In this document: in pieces, positions 1 to 5,328 of the stretch | Numbering within the stretch: position 1 is the first letter of the stretch | How the letters are laid out: each line of letters opens with the position of its first letter | DNA from: Methanoregula sp. | Lineage (GTDB): Archaea > Halobacteriota > Methanomicrobia > Methanomicrobiales > Methanospirillaceae | Direction of reading: 5' to 3' | Assembly (NCBI GenBank): GCA_026394635.1 | Contig: JAPKXV010000205.1 | Span: 1 to 5,373 of the forward strand | Length of the DNA: 5,373 bases | The notes under the pieces: model-generated | The model's input: only the letters and a program-made list of their open reading frames with translations | Told to the model about the DNA's origin: nothing | Database searches by the model: none | Position numbers and translations under genes: made by a program

Positions 1-119
1 AGGCAGCGATCCGTGCACTCGCCCGTGCCGGCATGCGTATCGGCAGGATTGAAGACGTCACACCCATCCCCCACGACTCATGCCGTCCGAAGGGTGGCAG
101 ACGAGGAAGGAGAGTGTGA
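1..119 (+). CDS. rps11: 30S ribosomal protein S11 (uS11), C-terminal fragment
   Basis: The reading frame is open from the window edge (first full codon at 3) to TGA at 117-119 and gives the last 38 residues of small-subunit ribosomal protein S11. The end reads IEDVTPIPHDSCRPKGGRRG followed by RRV, the conserved basic C-terminal tail of archaeal and eukaryotic uS11, which sits on the platform of the 30S subunit and contacts rRNA near the mRNA exit region. The N-terminal part lies upstream of the window, so this is a truncation by the window and not a pseudogene. The stop codon shares one base with the rpoD start (TGATG), and rps11-rpoD is a standard archaeal neighbour pair. Identification is from the recognisable tail motif. 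Confidence 0.95.
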   Translation, partial: AAIRALARAGMRIGRIEDVTPIPHDSCRPKGGRRGRRV

Positions 120-949
120 TGGAGATCCAGTTTGTAAGTCTTGACGATGATGTTGCGCGATTTATACTCGATGGTGCAAGCCCGGCGTTTGCCAACGCAG
201 TTCGCAGGGCGATGATATCCGAAGTGCCGACGCTTGCGATTGACGATGTGCGCATCTATGATAACACGAGCGCACTTTTTGATGAGATGCTTGCCCACCG
301 GCTCGGGCTGATCCCGATCATTACCGATCTTGACACGTACTCCCGCAAGGAGGCCTGTGCATGCGGCGGTGCGGGATGCCCGGGCTGTTCGGTCACCTAT
401 ACATTGAGCGTCGAAGGCCCGAAAACGGTCCAGTCAAGCGACCTGATCCCCCAGGACCCCAAAGCGGTCCCGGTGAATGATAATATCCCGATCGTGAAAC
501 TCACGAAGGGCCAGAAGCTCGTGCTCGAGGCGCGTGCAGAACTCAACACCGGAAAAGAGCATGCCAAATGGCAACCGACCAACGTCTGCGGTTACAAGAA
601 CTATCCCGTCATTACGATTTCAGAAGCCTGCGATGCATGCGGGAATTGTATTGAGGAATGCCCGCGGGATATCCTTGCTGTAAAAGGCAAGAAGATCGAG
701 GTTGTCGAAGGCAAGATCTCCGACTGCTCCATGTGCAGGCTCTGCGAACGGGCGTGCCTGGCAACCGGAATCGGGGACGTGCCGGCAATTACGGTCACCG
801 CGGTGCCCGACCGGTATATTTTCGCGGTCGAAAGCGACGGGTCACTTCCGGTAAAAGAGATCCTGCGGCGGGCGCTGCAACACATCAAAAGACAGTCAGA
901 CGAGCTGGAGAAACAGACACGCGAGATTTCAGGGGATGACAAGAGATGA
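119..949 (+). CDS. rpoD: DNA-directed RNA polymerase subunit D with two [4Fe-4S] motifs
   Basis: This is the archaeal homologue of Rpb3 and of the bacterial alpha N-terminal domain. It pairs with subunit L to nucleate assembly of RNA polymerase. The protein has 276 residues. The dimerisation/assembly domain begins at FANAVRRAMISEVPTLAID (about 24-42), the alpha-like signature. A Cys cluster CxCx4CxxC follows at C80, C82, C87 and C90, resembling the zinc site of Rpb3. An inserted ferredoxin-like domain carries two complete CxxCxxCxxxC motifs: C171, C174, C177, C181 and C203, C206, C209, C213. The C-terminus returns to the assembly domain (SLPVKEILRRAL, about 242-253). The ATG at 119 is preferred over an in-frame ATG at 80 because it overlaps the S11 stop, has GGAG at 109-112 six bases upstream, and gives the family N-terminus MEIQF. 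Methanosarcina RpoD also carries two clusters in this domain, whereas many other archaea have one or none. The last four bases overlap rpl18e. Confidence 0.97.
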   Translation: MEIQFVSLDDDVARFILDGASPAFANAVRRAMISEVPTLAIDDVRIYDNTSALFDEMLAHRLGLIPIITDLDTYSRKEACACGGAGCPGCSVTYTLSVEGPKTVQSSDLIPQDPKAVPVNDNIPIVKLTKGQKLVLEARAELNTGKEHAKWQPTNVCGYKNYPVITISEACDACGNCIEECPRDILAVKGKKIEVVEGKISDCSMCRLCERACLATGIGDVPAITVTAVPDRYIFAVESDGSLPVKEILRRALQHIKRQSDELEKQTREISGDDKR

Positions 950-1311
950 CAAGAACCGTGGAAAAGACGAACCCCCGTCTTACCAACCTTATATCGCTGT
1001 TAAAGAACTCCTCACGCGAGAATGAGGCAAAGATCTGGCGCGAGATCGCAAGCAGGCTGGAGACCTCGAACAGGAACTATGCAGAGGTCAACCTGTCCAA
1101 GATCGAGCGCTACGCCCAGAACGGCGAGACGATCATTGTCCCCGGCAAAGTGCTGGGCAGCGGCGCCCTTTCCCAATCGGTGAAAGTGGCGGCACTGAAC
1201 TTCTCGGCATCAGCGACAAGCAAGATCCGGGACGCGAAGGGACAGTGCATGACGATTGAACAGCTCCTGCAGGACAACCCGAAGGGAAGCGGTGTCCGCA
1301 TCCTGAGGTGA
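946..1311 (+). CDS. rpl18e: 50S ribosomal protein L18e
   Basis: This encodes 121 residues of L18e (eL18), a large-subunit protein found in archaea and eukaryotes and absent from bacteria; it has the same fold as bacterial L15. Recognisable features are the N-terminal KTNPRLTNLISLLK (7-20), helical WREIASRLE (31-39), and the central VPGKVLGSG motif (65-73), followed by KVAALNFSASATSKI and the C-terminal GSGVRILR. The length is normal for archaea. The start ATG overlaps the rpoD stop as ATGA (946-949), a typical coupling arrangement, with purine-rich GGGGATGA at 932-939 upstream. The stop TGA (1309-1311) lies inside the ribosome-binding site of rpl13. The order rpoD-rpl18e-rpl13-rps9 is the conserved archaeal order. 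Confidence 0.97.
   Translation: MTRTVEKTNPRLTNLISLLKNSSRENEAKIWREIASRLETSNRNYAEVNLSKIERYAQNGETIIVPGKVLGSGALSQSVKVAALNFSASATSKIRDAKGQCMTIEQLLQDNPKGSGVRILR
1305..1311 (+). promoter_or_regulatory. Shine-Dalgarno site of rpl13, containing the rpl18e stop codon
   Basis: GAGGTGA is a strong match to the archaeal anti-Shine-Dalgarno end of 16S rRNA (consensus GGAGGTGA). It ends seven bases before the rpl13 ATG at 1319. Its last three bases are the rpl18e stop codon, so a terminating ribosome sits on the initiation site of the next gene. Confidence 0.8.
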
Positions 1312-1318
1312 AATTACG

Positions 1319-1741
1319 ATGGTGACAGTAATCAACGGTGACGGGATGCTTCTGGGAAGGCTTGCAAGCGTCGTCGCACAGCGGGCGCTGGCGGGCGAGG
1401 AGATCGCAATCGTCAACGCGGAAAAAGCAATCATTTCAGGAAGCCGGGCACGGGTCCTTTCCAACTACCAGCACAAGCGCAGCCGTGGTTCCAGTGGATG
1501 GGGGCCGTTTGTTCCGCGCAGGCCAGACAACTTAATGAAGCGCACGATCCGTGGCATGCTCCCCTACAAGCGCCCCCGTGGCGTGGACGCGATGAAGCGT
1601 ATCAGGTGCTATGTGGGCATCCCGGTCGATTTTGTGGGAAAAGATTTCGAAGTGCCCGATGAGGCACACATGGATCGGCTGAACAATGTTCAGTTTGTCA
1701 CCCTAGGTACAGTCTGCACCTTCCTGGGGGCAAAGTTCTAA
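1319..1741 (+). CDS. rpl13: 50S ribosomal protein L13 (uL13)
   Basis: This encodes 140 residues of ribosomal protein uL13, an early-assembling large-subunit protein that binds 23S rRNA. It opens with MVTVINGDGMLLGRLASVVA, the family's N-terminal motif. The diagnostic stretch is RTIRGMLPYKRPRGVDAMKR (75-94), followed by IRCYVGIP (95-102), the L13 signature in its archaeal/eukaryal form. The protein ends in LGTVCTFLGAKF. The length matches archaeal L13 and is close to bacterial L13. The ATG at 1319 is well supported by GAGGTGA seven bases upstream. It lies seven bases after rpl18e and twelve before rps9, within the same operon. Confidence 0.97.
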   Translation: MVTVINGDGMLLGRLASVVAQRALAGEEIAIVNAEKAIISGSRARVLSNYQHKRSRGSSGWGPFVPRRPDNLMKRTIRGMLPYKRPRGVDAMKRIRCYVGIPVDFVGKDFEVPDEAHMDRLNNVQFVTLGTVCTFLGAKF

Positions 1742-1743
1742 CG

Positions 1744-1749
1744 GGTGGT
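1744..1749 (+). promoter_or_regulatory. Shine-Dalgarno site deciding the rps9 start
   Basis: GGTGGT lies four bases before ATG 1754. The in-frame GTG at 1745 lies inside this site and has no comparable site of its own upstream, so the ATG is the better start. Confidence 0.6.
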
Positions 1750-1753
1750 CGTT

Positions 1754-2155
1754 ATGGTCAAGATCATCAACACAAGTGGAAAACGCAAGACGGCAATCGC
1801 ACGGGCAACGCTCAAGGCAGGCAAGGGTGTCATCCGGATCAATTCAGTCCCGCTGGATAAGTACGGGACCGAGATGACCCGGATGAAAATCTCCGAACCG
1901 CTCCTGATTGTGCCCAATGCGGTGAACGGTATCGATGTCTCCATCGACGTGGAAGGTGGTGGTGTGATGGGGCAGGCAGAAGCTGTCCGCACGGCACTCG
2001 CGAGGGGAATAATCGAGTGGCACAACGACCCCCAGATGAAGGATGCGTACCTGACGTACGACCGGACGCTGCTCGTCAACGACTCGCGGCAGAAGGAAAC
2101 GAAAAAGCCGCATGGACGCGGTGCACGCAAGAAGTTCCAAAAGTCTTATCGTTAG
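1754..2155 (+). CDS. rps9: 30S ribosomal protein S9 (uS9)
   Basis: This encodes 133 residues of small-subunit protein uS9, whose C-terminal tail reaches into the decoding centre and touches P-site tRNA. The N-terminus reads VKIINTSGKRKTAIARATLK, the archaeal/eukaryal S9 opening. The S9 signature GGGVMGQAEAVRTALARGII is at 68-87. The end ARKKFQKSYR (124-133) is the invariant tail with terminal Ser-Tyr-Arg. A longer reading from GTG 1745 adds only three residues (MVV) and would destroy the ribosome-binding site, so ATG 1754 is chosen. It sits 12 bases after rpl13 and 30 bases before rpoN. Confidence 0.96.
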   Translation: MVKIINTSGKRKTAIARATLKAGKGVIRINSVPLDKYGTEMTRMKISEPLLIVPNAVNGIDVSIDVEGGGVMGQAEAVRTALARGIIEWHNDPQMKDAYLTYDRTLLVNDSRQKETKKPHGRGARKKFQKSYR

Positions 2156-2185
2156 GATAAAAGAAAGAATGAGAGGTCGACAATC

Positions 2186-2374
2186 GTGATACCCGTACGA
2201 TGCTTCACCTGTGGAAAACCAGTCTCCACAGCGTTTGAAGAGTTTAAATTAAGGCGGGCAGCTGGCGAGGATCCCAAAAAGATCCTCGATGACCTCGGTC
2301 TGACCCGCTACTGCTGCCGGCGCATGCTGCTTACGCACAATGAGATCATCGATGAGCTCAACCCGTACCAGTGA
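2186..2374 (+). CDS. rpoN: DNA-directed RNA polymerase subunit N
   Basis: This is the archaeal RNA polymerase subunit N, homologue of eukaryotic Rpb10, a small zinc protein that joins the D/L platform to the large subunits. It is not the bacterial sigma-54 also called RpoN. The 62 residues show the atypical zinc site: CFTCGKPVS with C6 and C9, then RYCCRRMLLTH with the paired C43 and C44. The acidic linker EDPKKILDDLGLTR (28-41) is also typical. Translation starts at GTG 2186, supported by GAGGT at 2173-2177 eight bases upstream and by the family N-terminus MIPVRCFTCG. It follows rps9 by 30 bases and is followed 15 bases later by a tRNA gene. Confidence 0.97.
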   Translation: MIPVRCFTCGKPVSTAFEEFKLRRAAGEDPKKILDDLGLTRYCCRRMLLTHNEIIDELNPYQ

Positions 2375-2389
2375 GGGGTGCGTTAAAGA

Positions 2390-2464
2390 GGGGTCGTAGG
2401 GTAGCCTGGTCTATCCTATTGCGTTCGGGACGCAGTGACCTGAGTTCGAATCTCAGCGACCCCA
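2390..2464 (+). tRNA. tRNA-Pro (anticodon CGG)
   Basis: A complete cloverleaf can be folded by eye. The acceptor stem GGGGTCG (2390-2396) pairs perfectly with CGACCCC (2457-2463). The D arm carries GGG (2399-2401), TCC (2414-2416) and the loop GG. The anticodon stem TTGCG/CGCAG (2419-2423 and 2431-2435, one G-U pair) encloses loop TTCGGGA with anticodon CGG at 2426-2428, which reads proline codon CCG. The variable loop has 4 bases. The T stem CTGAG/CTCAG (2440-2444, 2452-2456) encloses TTCGAAT. The discriminator is A (2464), as expected for archaeal tRNA-Pro, and G follows the anticodon. No CCA end is encoded and no intron is seen. The gene lies in the 120-base gap between rpoN and rpoK, on their strand, so it is probably excised from their shared transcript. 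Confidence 0.96.
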
Positions 2465-2494
2465 TTACAAAGAAGATCATTTTGAGGAAGACAC

Positions 2495-2668
2495 ATGCAG
2501 ACTCCACTATACACCCGGTATGAACGGGCGCGGATTATCGGAGCCCGTGCTCTGCAGATATCAATGGGTGCACCACTCCTTATCAAAACCGAACGGATCG
2601 ATCCGCTTGAGATCGCGATCGAAGAATTCACCCAAAACAAGATACCCATTACCGTAAAGAGGAAGTGA
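2495..2668 (+). CDS. rpoK: DNA-directed RNA polymerase subunit K
   Basis: This short gene encodes 57 residues of the archaeal RNA polymerase subunit K, homologue of eukaryotic Rpb6 and bacterial omega, which clamps the C-terminus of the largest subunit and aids assembly and stability. The family core is visible: LYTRYERARIIGARALQISM (5-24), then GAPLLI (25-30), and the C-terminal DPLEIAIEEFTQNKIPITVK (36-55). ATG 2495 is preceded by GAGG (2484-2487) seven bases upstream. The protein lacks the long acidic N-terminal extension of eukaryotic Rpb6, as is normal in archaea. It lies 30 bases after the tRNA, and its stop codon forms part of the probable ribosome-binding site of the enolase gene. Confidence 0.95.
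   Translation: MQTPLYTRYERARIIGARALQISMGAPLLIKTERIDPLEIAIEEFTQNKIPITVKRK
2661..2668 (+). promoter_or_regulatory. Probable Shine-Dalgarno site of eno, containing the rpoK stop codon
   Basis: GGAAGTGA differs by one base from the consensus GGAGGTGA and ends eight bases before ATG 2677. Its last three bases are the rpoK stop. This repeats the layout of the rpl18e/rpl13 junction and is the main reason for preferring ATG 2677 over GTG 2665 as the enolase start. Confidence 0.5.
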
Positions 2669-2676
2669 ACACGTCG

Positions 2677-3864
2677 ATGACGATGATTGAAGCAGTCGAG
2701 CTCCGGGTGATCCTGGACAGCCGGGGGAACCCAACCGTTGAAGCCGATATCCTCACGACATCCGGGTTCGGGCGGGCAGCAGCTCCCGCCGGCGCAAGCA
2801 CCGGGTCCCGCGAGGCAAAAGTCCTTCCCCCCAGGGAAGCAGTGGAGAGCGCAATATCAAACCTTCTGCCAGCCCTTATCGGATTAGATGCATCCGATCA
2901 GGCAGGGTTTGACGAGCAGCTCCGGGATATTGACGGGACAGACAACTTTTCCGGCATCGGTGCAAACGTCGCGGTCGCCCTGTCTTTAGCAAATGCAAAA
3001 GCCGCTGCAGCAGCGGGGGGCATGCCCCTCTTCCGGTACCTTGCCGGGGCGTTTGTTTCCGAGATGCCGCTCCCGCTCGGGAACGTGATCGGCGGCGGTG
3101 CGCACGCGGCAAATGCGACCGAGATCCAAGAGTTTTTGGTGGTCACGGGCGATGCAGCCGATGTGCAGGAGGCAGTATTTGCGAACGCCGCGGTGCACCG
3201 CACGGTAAAGGAGATCCTGAACAAGAAGGGCAAGGCATGCGGTAAGGGCGATGAGGGTGCCTGGGCGCCCCAGATCGATGACGCCCTTGCATTTGATATC
3301 ATTGCCGAAGCGTGCAGTAGCGTTGCTGACACGATGAACGTGTCCGTCGACATGGGTATCGATGTTGCAGCAAGCCAGCTCTGGAACGACGGGCAATATA
3401 CGTACCGCAAGAAGAAACGCTCCACGGAAGACCAGGTCGCATACATTGCCGGGCTCGTTGACAAATACAACCTTGTCTATGTCGAGGACCCGATGCATGA
3501 AGAGGACTTTTCCGGATTTGCCGATCTCAACGCACAGGTCGGTGACCGGTGCCTTGTCTGCGGTGACGATATCTTTGTCACGCAGGTTGACCGCATCATG
3601 CAGGGAATCGAATCGGCATCTGCGAACTGTGTACTGATCAAACCCAACCAGGTGGGCACCCTGACCGATACCTTTGAAGCGGTCAGACTGGCCCATACGC
3701 AAGGATTGGATACGGTGATGAGCCACCGGTCCGGTGAGACCACTGATACTACCATTGCACACCTCGCAACCGCGTTCTCCTGTGTATTCCTAAAGACCGG
3801 TGTGGTTGGCGGGGAACGCATTGCAAAACTGAACGAACTGATACGCATAGAGGAACAGCTATGA
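2677..3864 (+). CDS. eno: Enolase (phosphopyruvate hydratase)
   Basis: Enolase interconverts 2-phosphoglycerate and phosphoenolpyruvate in the cytoplasm; in a methanogen it would serve mainly gluconeogenesis. From ATG 2677 the protein has 395 residues, slightly shorter than the usual 410-430. The N-terminal domain starts ELRVILDSRGNPTVEADI and holds the mobile loop GASTGSREA with S41. The TIM-barrel active site looks complete by comparison with the E. coli enzyme: H143 in GGGAHAANATEIQEF, E152, E193 in KGDEGAWAP, metal ligands D229, E270 (VEDP) and D297 (GDDIFVT), catalytic base K322 (LIKPNQVGTLTDT), H350 in MSHRSGETTDTT, and K373 (LKTG). It ends NELIRIEEQL. GTG 2665 is an alternative start that overlaps the rpoK stop as GTGA, and ATG 2683 is a third option. 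The last four bases overlap rps2 (ATGA). The position between rpoK and rps2 is a known euryarchaeal arrangement. Confidence 0.97.
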   Translation: MTMIEAVELRVILDSRGNPTVEADILTTSGFGRAAAPAGASTGSREAKVLPPREAVESAISNLLPALIGLDASDQAGFDEQLRDIDGTDNFSGIGANVAVALSLANAKAAAAAGGMPLFRYLAGAFVSEMPLPLGNVIGGGAHAANATEIQEFLVVTGDAADVQEAVFANAAVHRTVKEILNKKGKACGKGDEGAWAPQIDDALAFDIIAEACSSVADTMNVSVDMGIDVAASQLWNDGQYTYRKKKRSTEDQVAYIAGLVDKYNLVYVEDPMHEEDFSGFADLNAQVGDRCLVCGDDIFVTQVDRIMQGIESASANCVLIKPNQVGTLTDTFEAVRLAHTQGLDTVMSHRSGETTDTTIAHLATAFSCVFLKTGVVGGERIAKLNELIRIEEQL

Positions 3865-4472
3865 CCCAAGTTACCGAGATGGAAATTGAATTAAAAGAAC
3901 CGCTCGTCCCTGTCGAAGATTATCTGGCGGCAGGTGTCCACATCGGCACGCAGCAGAAGAGCGAGGACATGAAGAAGTTCATCTACCGCGTCCGCGGTGA
4001 TGGGCTCTATATCCTGGATATCCGGGAGACCGACGCACGGATCAAGACCGTGGCAAATTTCTTAAACCATTACGAGCCCCCCAATATCCTTGTCGTCACC
4101 TCCCGCCAGTACGGGCAGTTCCCGGCGAAGAAGTTTGCTGACACGATCGGCGCAATGTCAGCGACCGGCCGGTTCATCCCCGGGTTCCTCACAAATCCCG
4201 TCCTCGCCGGTTACATCGAACCTGAAGTGATCGTCGTCACCGATCCGATTGGCGATGCCCAAGTGATCCACGAGGCAGTCCAGTGCGGCATTCCGGTGAT
4301 CGCACTTTGTGACACCAACAACATGACCAAGTTTGTCGACCTTGTGATCCCGACCAACAACAAGGGAAGAAAGGCGCTCTCGATGGTCTACTTCCTCCTT
4401 ACCCGCGAGATGCTCCGGCTCCGCGGTATATCCACGGCACTTACCCCGGAAGACTTCGAGACGGATGTCTGA
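3861..4472 (+). CDS. rps2: 30S ribosomal protein S2 (uS2)
   Basis: This encodes 203 residues of small-subunit protein uS2, which binds the back of the 30S subunit between head and body. Family marks are YLAAGVHIGTQQKSEDMKKF (21-40), GLYILDIRETDARI (48-61), and FIPGFLTNP with EPEVIVVTDPIGDAQVIHEA (120-139). GIPVIALCDTNN (143-154) then leads to IPTNNKGRKAL, the archaeal/eukaryal S2 signature. The length is typical of archaeal S2 and shorter than bacterial S2. The start ATG overlaps the eno stop (3861-3864, ATGA), with GAGG at 3850-3853 seven bases upstream, so its translation is probably coupled to that of enolase. A hairpin lies just after its stop. Confidence 0.97.
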   Translation: MTQVTEMEIELKEPLVPVEDYLAAGVHIGTQQKSEDMKKFIYRVRGDGLYILDIRETDARIKTVANFLNHYEPPNILVVTSRQYGQFPAKKFADTIGAMSATGRFIPGFLTNPVLAGYIEPEVIVVTDPIGDAQVIHEAVQCGIPVIALCDTNNMTKFVDLVIPTNNKGRKALSMVYFLLTREMLRLRGISTALTPEDFETDV

Positions 4473-4474
4473 AA

Positions 4475-4500
4475 CGGTTGCCCAGCTTTTGCGGCAACCG
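4475..4500 (+). other. Hairpin in the rps2-MEMO intergenic gap
   Basis: CGGTTGCC (4475-4482) and GGCAACCG (4493-4500) are perfect 8-base inverted repeats around a 10-base loop (CAGCTTTTGC), within which a further GC/GC pairing around TTTT is possible. It begins three bases after the rps2 stop codon. No T-run follows, so a classic terminator is not supported. It could instead slow ribosomes or polymerase, block exonucleases, or mark an RNA processing site. The rest of the 66-base gap shows only the ribosome-binding site GAGGG of the next gene at 4526-4530. Confidence 0.55.
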
Positions 4501-4538
4501 ATATCTGGATATACCAGTTTGACCAGAGGGTTTATCCG

Positions 4539-5327
4539 ATGAACATGCGTGCATGCGCAGTGGCGGGGATGTTCTACCCGAGGGAACCCAACCATCTCGA
4601 GCAGCTGCTCACACGGTTCTTTGCATCAGGCGGGGACCCGGTGGATGCAAAGGGCATTGTTGCACCCCATGCAGGGTACATCTACTCAGGAGAGGTTGCG
4701 GCGCGGGCGTATGCCGCGATCCCCGAAGACTTCCCGGGAACATTTGTGGTCATCGGCCCGTCCCACAGGGGATACATGACCGCAGGGTCGCAAGTCCCAT
4801 GGGAAACGCCGCTGGGTGTGATTGATACGGATACGGCATTTATGGAAGCTCTCGATATCGAAACAGATGAATTCTCGCATGAGAGTGAGCATTCGCTTGA
4901 GGTCCAGATGCCATTTATCAAGTTCCGGTTCCCCCGTGCCCGGATTGCACCGGTGATGATGGGTGAGCAGGACGAGCCGGGCGCAGCTCTCCTTGGCAAC
5001 AAAATAGCCTCTGCAATCAAGGCAACGAAAAGGGACGTGCGGATCGTTGCGTCGAGCGATTTCTCCCATTATGTATCAGAGACACTTGCCCGGGAGAATG
5101 ACCTCTACGCGATCGAACCCCTGCAGTCGCTCGATACCGGAGAGTTCTACCGGCGCATTGAAGAACGGAAAGTTTCTGCCTGCGGTTACGGCCCGATTGC
5201 TGCGATGGTAGCAGCGTGCCGGACGATGGGGGCAAATGAGGGACGACTCCTCACGTACACGACAAGCGGGGATGTTACCGGCGACCGGTCTGAGGTCGTG
5301 GGGTACGCAGCCATTGCGGTGATATAG
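4539..5327 (+). CDS. amrB: MEMO-family protein (AmmeMemoRadiSam system protein B)
   Basis: This is a 262-residue protein of the MEMO1 family, related in fold to non-haem iron class III extradiol dioxygenases; its role in archaea is unsettled. It opens RACAVAGMFYP, the family start. Residues matching the metal ligands of human MEMO1 are all present: H44 in APHAGYIYSG, H76 in VIGPSHRGY and C215 in SACGYGPI. D174 and H177 in SSDFSHYV and the HESEHSLEVQMPF stretch (114-126) are also conserved family features. ATG 4539 has GAGGG (4526-4530) eight bases upstream; ATG 4545, two codons in, is an alternative that gives the more usual MRA start. It follows rps2 by 66 bases with a hairpin between, and overlaps the ribosome-binding site of mevalonate kinase. 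In many euryarchaea MEMO sits between rps2 and the mevalonate genes, which suggests co-expression but not a shared reaction. Confidence 0.95.
   Translation: MNMRACAVAGMFYPREPNHLEQLLTRFFASGGDPVDAKGIVAPHAGYIYSGEVAARAYAAIPEDFPGTFVVIGPSHRGYMTAGSQVPWETPLGVIDTDTAFMEALDIETDEFSHESEHSLEVQMPFIKFRFPRARIAPVMMGEQDEPGAALLGNKIASAIKATKRDVRIVASSDFSHYVSETLARENDLYAIEPLQSLDTGEFYRRIEERKVSACGYGPIAAMVAACRTMGANEGRLLTYTTSGDVTGDRSEVVGYAAIAVI
5318..5323 (+). promoter_or_regulatory. Shine-Dalgarno site of mevalonate kinase, inside the MEMO gene end
   Basis: GGTGAT is an exact match to the core of the archaeal ribosome-binding consensus. It ends five bases before TTG 5329, and it lies within the last codons of the MEMO gene. 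It is the main support for the unusual TTG start. Confidence 0.75.
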
Positions 5328-5328
5328 G

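Noticed and set aside
80..118. Upstream in-frame ATG extension of RpoD
   Set aside because: The extra 13 residues overlap the S11 tail and are not part of the subunit D family start. ATG 119 has a good ribosome-binding site and the coupled TGATG junction.
2416..2649. Minus-strand frame across the tRNA and rpoK
   Set aside because: It runs through a complete tRNA cloverleaf and a recognisable RpoK, so it is not a real gene.
2898..3470. Minus-strand open frame of 190 codons opposite eno
   Set aside because: A shadow of the enolase gene: low-complexity Ala/Ser-rich translation, and it overlaps another antisense frame.
2986..3762. Long minus-strand open frame of 258 codons opposite eno
   Set aside because: It overlaps a fully recognisable enolase with an intact active site. 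GC-rich codon bias commonly leaves the opposite strand open, and the translation shows no recognisable motif.
4505..4517. ATATA-containing stretch with CTGG/CCAG arms as a promoter for MEMO
   Set aside because: A TATA box here would place the transcript start near 4533, which would remove the GAGGG ribosome-binding site at 4526-4530. The 4-bp arms are too short to count as a regulatory hairpin.
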